Positions 60,125-64,000 of a stretch of DNA of 64,000 nt are shown piece by piece. The translations under genes and the position numbers were made by a program. The notes beneath the pieces were generated by a model. That model saw only the letters and a program-made list of their open reading frames with translations, did not search any database and had not been told where the DNA came from. The stretch comes from Alphaproteobacteria bacterium. Lineage in GTDB: Bacteria > Pseudomonadota > Alphaproteobacteria > Bin65. Numbering within the stretch: the stretch's first letter is position 1; the number at the start of each line of letters is the position of its first letter. The DNA lies in the NCBI GenBank assembly GCA_022819985.1, contig JAJEGH010000036.1, positions 54,207 to 118,206 of the forward strand. Reading direction: 5' to 3'.

Positions 60125-62911
60125 TCAATTTTCCCCGCTGCCAGCCGCAGGGCCGTCAGATTCGTCGCGATCCGAATGACCGCCTTGCTTCGCCTCCGCA
60201 CCGGCCGGAGAGTCTTCCGCGCCGTTCGCATCGCGCAGGCGCGACACCGAGACGACCCGCTCGTCGTCGTCGAGCCGGAACAGGGTCACGCCGCGCGTCT
60301 TGCGGCTGGCGATCCGGATATCGTCGCCGACCGGCACGCGGATGATCTGCCCGCCGTTGGTCACCAGGATCAGTTCGTCCTCTTCCCGCACCGGGAACGA
60401 TCCGACGATCCGGGCTTCCCCGCCGTCGCGTTCGAGTTCCATATTCACGATGCCGCCGCCGCCGCGCCCGGTGATGCGGTATTCGTAGGCCGAAGTCCGC
60501 TTGCCGAAGCCGTCGTCCGACACGGTGAGCACGAATTCCTCGACGGCGTGCATATCCGACCATGGCGGCTCGACGATCCGGGCCGCCAGCTCGACATCCT
60601 CCCGGCTCGGCGTTTCTCCCTGCTGGATCCGCAGCCCGGCCCTCTTGTGGGCATTGGCGATGCGGACATATTCGTCCCGGGTTTCGGTTTCGGCGTCGAC
60701 ATGGTCCAGAATCGACAGGGAGATGACCCGGTCGTCCGGCGCCAGCCTGATCCCGCGCACGCCCCGGGAACCGCGGCCCTTGAACCGCCGCACTTCCGCC
60801 ACGGGGAAGCGGATCGCCCGGCCGGCGGCGGTCGCCAGCAGGACATCCTGCCCGGCGTCGCAGGTTACGACCCCGACCAGCGTCTCGCCGTCTTCCAGCT
60901 TCATGGCGATCTTGCCGTTGGACATGACGTTGACGAAATCGGCCAGCGAATTGCGCCGCACCGTGCCGCTGCTCGTCGCGAACATGACGTCGAGGTCCGG
61001 CCATTCGGCTTCGTCCGGCAGCGGCAGGATGATGGAAATATTCTCGCCCGGCTGGAGCGGCAGCATGTTGACCATCGCCTTGCCGCGCGCCTGGGGCGTG
61101 CCGAGGGGCAGCCGGTAGACCTTGAGCTTGTAGACCATGCCGGTGGAGGAGAAGAACAGCACCGGCGTGTGGGTGTTCACCACATAGACCTGGTCGACGA
61201 AATCCTCCTCCTTGGTCTTCATGCCGGCGCGGCCCTTGCCGCCGCGCTTCTGCGCCCGGTAGGTCGCCAGCGGCACGCGCTTTATGTAGCCGCCGTGGGT
61301 GAAGGTGAGGACCATGTCCTCGCGCTGGATCAGGTCTTCGATATCCTGGTCGAAATCGCCGTCCTCGATCGCCGTGCGGCGCGGGTCGGCGTAGGTTTCC
61401 TTCATCTCGCCGAGTTCGTCGCGCAGGATTTCGAGCACCCGGATGCGCGAGCCGAGGATGTCGAGATAGTTGCGGATTTCCTCGACGATCTGCCGGAGAT
61501 CCCCGCCGATCTTCTCGCGCTCCAGGCCGGTCAGGCGGTGCAGCCGAAGATCGAGAATGGCGCGCGCCTGCGCTTCGGACAGCCGGTAGGCGCCGTCTTC
61601 GCCGACGAGGCGGCCGGGCTCCGCGATCAGCGCGATCAGCGGCGCGACGTCGGCCGCCGGCCAGGCGCGTTCCATCAGGCCTTCCCGCGCCGCGGCGGCG
61701 TCGGGCGCATGGCGGATCAGCGCCACCACCTCGTCGATGTTGGCGACCGCGACCGCGAGGCCGGCCAGCGTGTGCGCCTTGCCGCGCGCCTCCTCCAGCA
61801 GGAAGGCGGTGCGCCGGACGATGATCTGCTCCCGGAAGGCCAGAAAGGCCCTGAGCACGTCGAGCAGGCCCATCTGTTCCGGCCGGCCGCCGTTCAGCGC
61901 GAGCATGTTGACGCCGAAGCTGGTCTGGAGCTGGGTGAAGCGGAAGAGCTGGTTCAGCACGACCTCGGGATCGGCGTCGCGCTTGACCTCGACCACGAGG
62001 CGCACGCCTTCCCGGTCGGATTCGTCGTTCGCGCCGGCGATGCCCTCGATCTGCCGCGACCGGGCGAGTTCGCCGATCTTTTCGAGCACGCGCTCCTTGT
62101 TCACCTGGTAGGGAATCTCGGTGAACACGAGGTTGTGGCGGCCGTTGCGGCCCTCCTCGACCTTGTGGCGCGCGCGCATGACGACGGCGCCCCGGCCGGT
62201 GCGGTAGGCCTCGTGGATGCCGGCCCGGCCCATGGCGAGGGCGCCGGTCGGAAAGTCCGGCCCGGGCAGCAGCTCCATAATGTCTTCGAGCGCGGCATCC
62301 GGCTCCTCGATCAGCCGGAGGCACGCGTCGATCACCTCGCCCAGATTGTGCGGCGGGATATTGGTCGCCATGCCGACGGCAATGCCGCCGGCGCCGTTGA
62401 CCAGCAGGTTCGGATAGCGCGCCGGCAGGACGACCGGCTCCTGGCGCGATTCGTCGTAGTTGTCCTGGAAATCGACGGTGTTGCGGTCGATGTCGTCGAG
62501 CAGGGATTCCGCCGCCTTCGCAAGCCGCGCCTCGGTGTAGCGCATGGCCGCCGGCGGGTCGCTGTCCATCGAACCGAAATTGCCCTGGCCGTCGATCAGC
62601 GGCAGGCGCATGGAAAAGGGCTGCGCCATGCGCACCAGCGCATCGTAGATCGCCTGGTCGCCGTGGGGATGGTACTTGCCCATCACGTCGCCGACGATCA
62701 GCGCCGATTTGCGGTAGGGCCGGTCGCTGGTGTAGCCGCCCTGGCGCATGGCGTAGAGGATGCGCCGGTGGACCGGCTTGAGGCCGTCGCGCACGTCCGG
62801 AATCGCCCGGGCCACGATCACGCTCATGGCGTAATCGAGGTAGGAGCGCTTCATCTCCTCTTCGATGGAAATCGGCGCGATATCGCGTTCGGGCGTCGTC
62901 GGCTCGGCCAA
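60125..62911 (-). CDS. gyrA: DNA gyrase subunit A
   Basis: 928 residues, full length. Catalytic Tyr is Y125 ([10 protein letters not shown]). The residue equivalent to E. coli S83 is Gln (GDQAIYD), with D at the 87-equivalent. The C-terminal beta-pinwheel repeats (ILDHVDAET..., GVRGIRL) are present. Start appears to be TTG (62909-62911) with a weak ribosome site. Introduces negative supercoils with GyrB. Confidence 0.97.
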   Translation of the reverse strand: MAEPTTPERDIAPISIEEEMKRSYLDYAMSVIVARAIPDVRDGLKPVHRRILYAMRQGGYTSDRPYRKSALIVGDVMGKYHPHGDQAIYDALVRMAQPFSMRLPLIDGQGNFGSMDSDPPAAMRYTEARLAKAAESLLDDIDRNTVDFQDNYDESRQEPVVLPARYPNLLVNGAGGIAVGMATNIPPHNLGEVIDACLRLIEEPDAALEDIMELLPGPDFPTGALAMGRAGIHEAYRTGRGAVVMRARHKVEEGRNGRHNLVFTEIPYQVNKERVLEKIGELARSRQIEGIAGANDESDREGVRLVVEVKRDADPEVVLNQLFRFTQLQTSFGVNMLALNGGRPEQMGLLDVLRAFLAFREQIIVRRTAFLLEEARGKAHTLAGLAVAVANIDEVVALIRHAPDAAAAREGLMERAWPAADVAPLIALIAEPGRLVGEDGAYRLSEAQARAILDLRLHRLTGLEREKIGGDLRQIVEEIRNYLDILGSRIRVLEILRDELGEMKETYADPRRTAIEDGDFDQDIEDLIQREDMVLTFTHGGYIKRVPLATYRAQKRGGKGRAGMKTKEEDFVDQVYVVNTHTPVLFFSSTGMVYKLKVYRLPLGTPQARGKAMVNMLPLQPGENISIILPLPDEAEWPDLDVMFATSSGTVRRNSLADFVNVMSNGKIAMKLEDGETLVGVVTCDAGQDVLLATAAGRAIRFPVAEVRRFKGRGSRGVRGIRLAPDDRVISLSILDHVDAETETRDEYVRIANAHKRAGLRIQQGETPSREDVELAARIVEPPWSDMHAVEEFVLTVSDDGFGKRTSAYEYRITGRGGGGIVNMELERDGGEARIVGSFPVREEDELILVTNGGQIIRVPVGDDIRIASRKTRGVTLFRLDDDERVVSVSRLRDANGAEDSPAGAEAKQGGHSDRDESDGPAAGSGEN

Positions 62912-63126
62912 GGCGGGGCAGTCTCGCTAAATCGAAGGGTTTTGCGGCGGTTCCCGGCGGTGGAAACCGCAGAAATCCGCCAATACCGGAGGTTGCACCG
63001 GCATAACGGGGAGCCGCTGCGAGTCCGGAGCGGAAAACACCACAAAATTTAGCATGCGGCCGGGCCGGTTACAACAAGATGATGTGGTGTAGCGGCCCGA
63101 TTTGCGCACGGCTTCGAGGCGAAAAT

Positions 63127-63576
63127 TCAGGCCCGCTTCGCCTGAACGTAGGCCACCACCTTCGGCGCGAGTTCCGGCGGTATCGCGAGCCCGGCTTCGT
63201 CCGCTTTCCGGGCCGCCTCGTCCGGCTCCCATCGCTCGCCGATCGTGCAGACCGCCAGCGCCATGGCGGCGGCCCGGGCGCCGGAGGCGCAATGGATCAG
63301 GATGGGCGCCGGCAGTTCCTGCATCCGGCGGCTGAGATCGTCGGTCGTCTCGACATTGCCGACCTGCGGCGGCGCCAGTGGGAAATGCAGCCAGGCCATG
63401 CCCGCGCCTTCGACGGCCGCGCCTTCGCTCTCCGGCGTCATGACCTGGCCGCGCTCGCCCGCCATGCGCAGGCTGACGACGGCGTTGAAGCCCTGCGCCT
63501 TGAAATCGGCGATTCGAGCGGCATCGGGAGCGCCGTAGGCGACGGCGAAGCGGCCGGTGAGGAAACGGATGTTCAT
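63127..63576 (-). CDS. DUF442/beta-lactamase-hydrolase-like phosphatase domain protein
   Basis: 149 residues. Cys-based active site H95-C96-ASGA-R101 is the C-x4-R variant of DUF442/TIGR01244 proteins, a group annotated as phosphatase or sulfur-transferase. Related Blh/DUF442 domains are linked to sulfide metabolism in other bacteria. Solitary here, between gyrA and repeats. Activity undetermined. Confidence 0.8.
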   Translation of the reverse strand: MNIRFLTGRFAVAYGAPDAARIADFKAQGFNAVVSLRMAGERGQVMTPESEGAAVEGAGMAWLHFPLAPPQVGNVETTDDLSRRMQELPAPILIHCASGARAAAMALAVCTIGERWEPDEAARKADEAGLAIPPELAPKVVAYVQAKRA

Positions 63577-63968
63577 GGCAGGGTTCTATATATTCAATTG
63601 TGCGAATGCAAACGCGCTGCGGCGATGTCGACGGCCTGCCGGCGGCGGCCGTCGCGCGGAGCGCCTCCCTTACCGTCATTTCGACCGGAGCCGTCCGGAG
63701 GACGGCGGAGTGGAGAAATCTTTCGACTGCGGAGCATGGTCCGTGGCTCCGCAGCGGAAAGATTTCTCCGCTCGCTGCGCTCGGTCGAAATGACGCGAGA
63801 GGGGTGCGCTGCGGTCGAAATAGCCCGCCCTGAGCGAAGCCGAAGGGACGGGTGGGGACAGGACGGTCTGAGGCGCCCCGGAACACTATCGCGAAAAAAT
63901 ACTTGAAACTCCCATAATGTTCCTATATTGATCTTAATGAACATAAATCGAACACAGAGGAGAGGTCC
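63577..63968. repeat. Intergenic region with REP-type repeats
   Basis: No gene. Contains a palindromic repeat at 63675-63794, whose ends are GTCATTTCGACCG and CGGTCGAAATGAC, and a second REP-like block (about 63805-63860, CCTGAGCGAAGCCGAAGGG). Such elements are common across proteobacterial genomes. The last 80 bases form the promoter/operator of the gene at 63969. Confidence 0.75.
63939..63953. promoter_or_regulatory. LexA (SOS) box
   Basis: GAAC-ATAAATC-GAAC, the exact alphaproteobacterial LexA site (GTTC-N7-GTTC on the other strand), 16 bp before a start codon. A degenerate second copy, GTTC-N7-GATC at 63919-63933, overlaps the likely promoter. Confidence 0.75.
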
Positions 63969-64000
63969 ATGCCCGTTTCCTTCCCCGTGCCCGAACCGCG
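63969..64000 (+). CDS. Start of a probable SOS-regulated gene (cut by window edge)
   Basis: Only about ten codons (MPVSFPVPEP...) are inside the window. A GAGGAGAGG ribosome site precedes the ATG and a LexA box lies just upstream, so a DNA-repair or mutagenesis gene is likely. Identity cannot be told. Confidence 0.6.
   Translation, partial: MPVSFPVPEP

Noticed and set aside
59944..60231. Minus-strand 95-codon frame overlapping the gyrA end
   Set aside because: It overlaps the gyrA stop and has no ribosome site; the protein-like signal in this stretch is the P63C fragment in another frame.
63675..63794. Palindromic element considered as a terminator or mobile element
   Set aside because: It has the ends and sequence style of common REP repeats and no transposase; it is reported only as a repeat.

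Overview
The window reads as chromosomal DNA of a GC-rich (about two-thirds G+C by eye) alphaproteobacterium with a chemolithotrophic sulfur-oxidising lifestyle. This rests on the gene content (a Hyphomicrobium-type sHdr cluster, Sox genes, a gyrA/coaD neighbourhood) and on an alphaproteobacterial LexA box (GAAC-N7-GAAC) at the right edge. Species cannot be named from the sequence.

Layout. (1) 1-9782, minus strand: a catabolic operon resembling reductive nicotinate (N-heterocycle) degradation, with acyl-CoA ligase, MarR regulator, FAD subunit, fused FeS/molybdopterin hydroxylase, 6-hydroxynicotinate reductase-like protein, UPF0280 protein, Rieske oxygenase and the start of an exported protein. 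(2) 10035-16120: tRNA-Lys, a small secreted protein in lower-GC DNA, a luciferase-like monooxygenase, an FAD/GcvT dehydrogenase, a DUF4143 ATPase and a small unknown gene. (3) 16130-23230, minus: the sHdr operon dsrE3C-hdrC1-hdrB1-hdrA-hyp-hdrC2-hdrB2-unknown-lbpA. (4) 24026-31957: a lipoate-assembly operon (HDAC-family gene, YeeE/SoxT-like transporter, lipS1, lipT, lipS2, sLpl(AB), GATase-like gene) with tusA divergent from it. (5) 32271-35296: two SoxW-like thioredoxins and two exported proteins. (6) 35406-41530: LysR regulator, betaine-type ABC transporter and a guanidino-modifying hydrolase. (7) 41652-50341: soxV, soxB, soxA, soxZ, soxY, soxX, soxS, DUF336, periplasmic DsrE-like, soxF, soxE and an ArsR regulator. 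No soxCD is present. (8) 50528-57683: an operon with an FAD/GcvT dehydrogenase, M19 dipeptidase, an unrecognised 572-residue protein, DUF3726, a 33-codon ORF and a SABATH-type methyltransferase. (9) 57914-64000: SDR, coaD, a small foreign-looking insert, gyrA, a DUF442-type phosphatase, REP-like repeats and the start of a probable SOS gene.

How it fits together. SoxAX-YZ-B without SoxCD would leave sulfane sulfur on SoxY. A YeeE/SoxT-like importer, TusA and DsrE3C could pass this sulfur to the cytoplasmic sHdr complex, whose lipoyl partner LbpA is lipoylated by the sLpl(AB)/LipS1/LipS2/LipT route encoded next door. Sites matching ATTC-N8-GAAT lie before tusA/HDAC, between the SoxW-like gene and the hydrolase, and (one mismatch each) before soxX/soxS and before arsR. 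They suggest one persulfide-sensing ArsR regulon over the sulfur genes. The least explained locus is the SABATH/DUF3726/dipeptidase operon.
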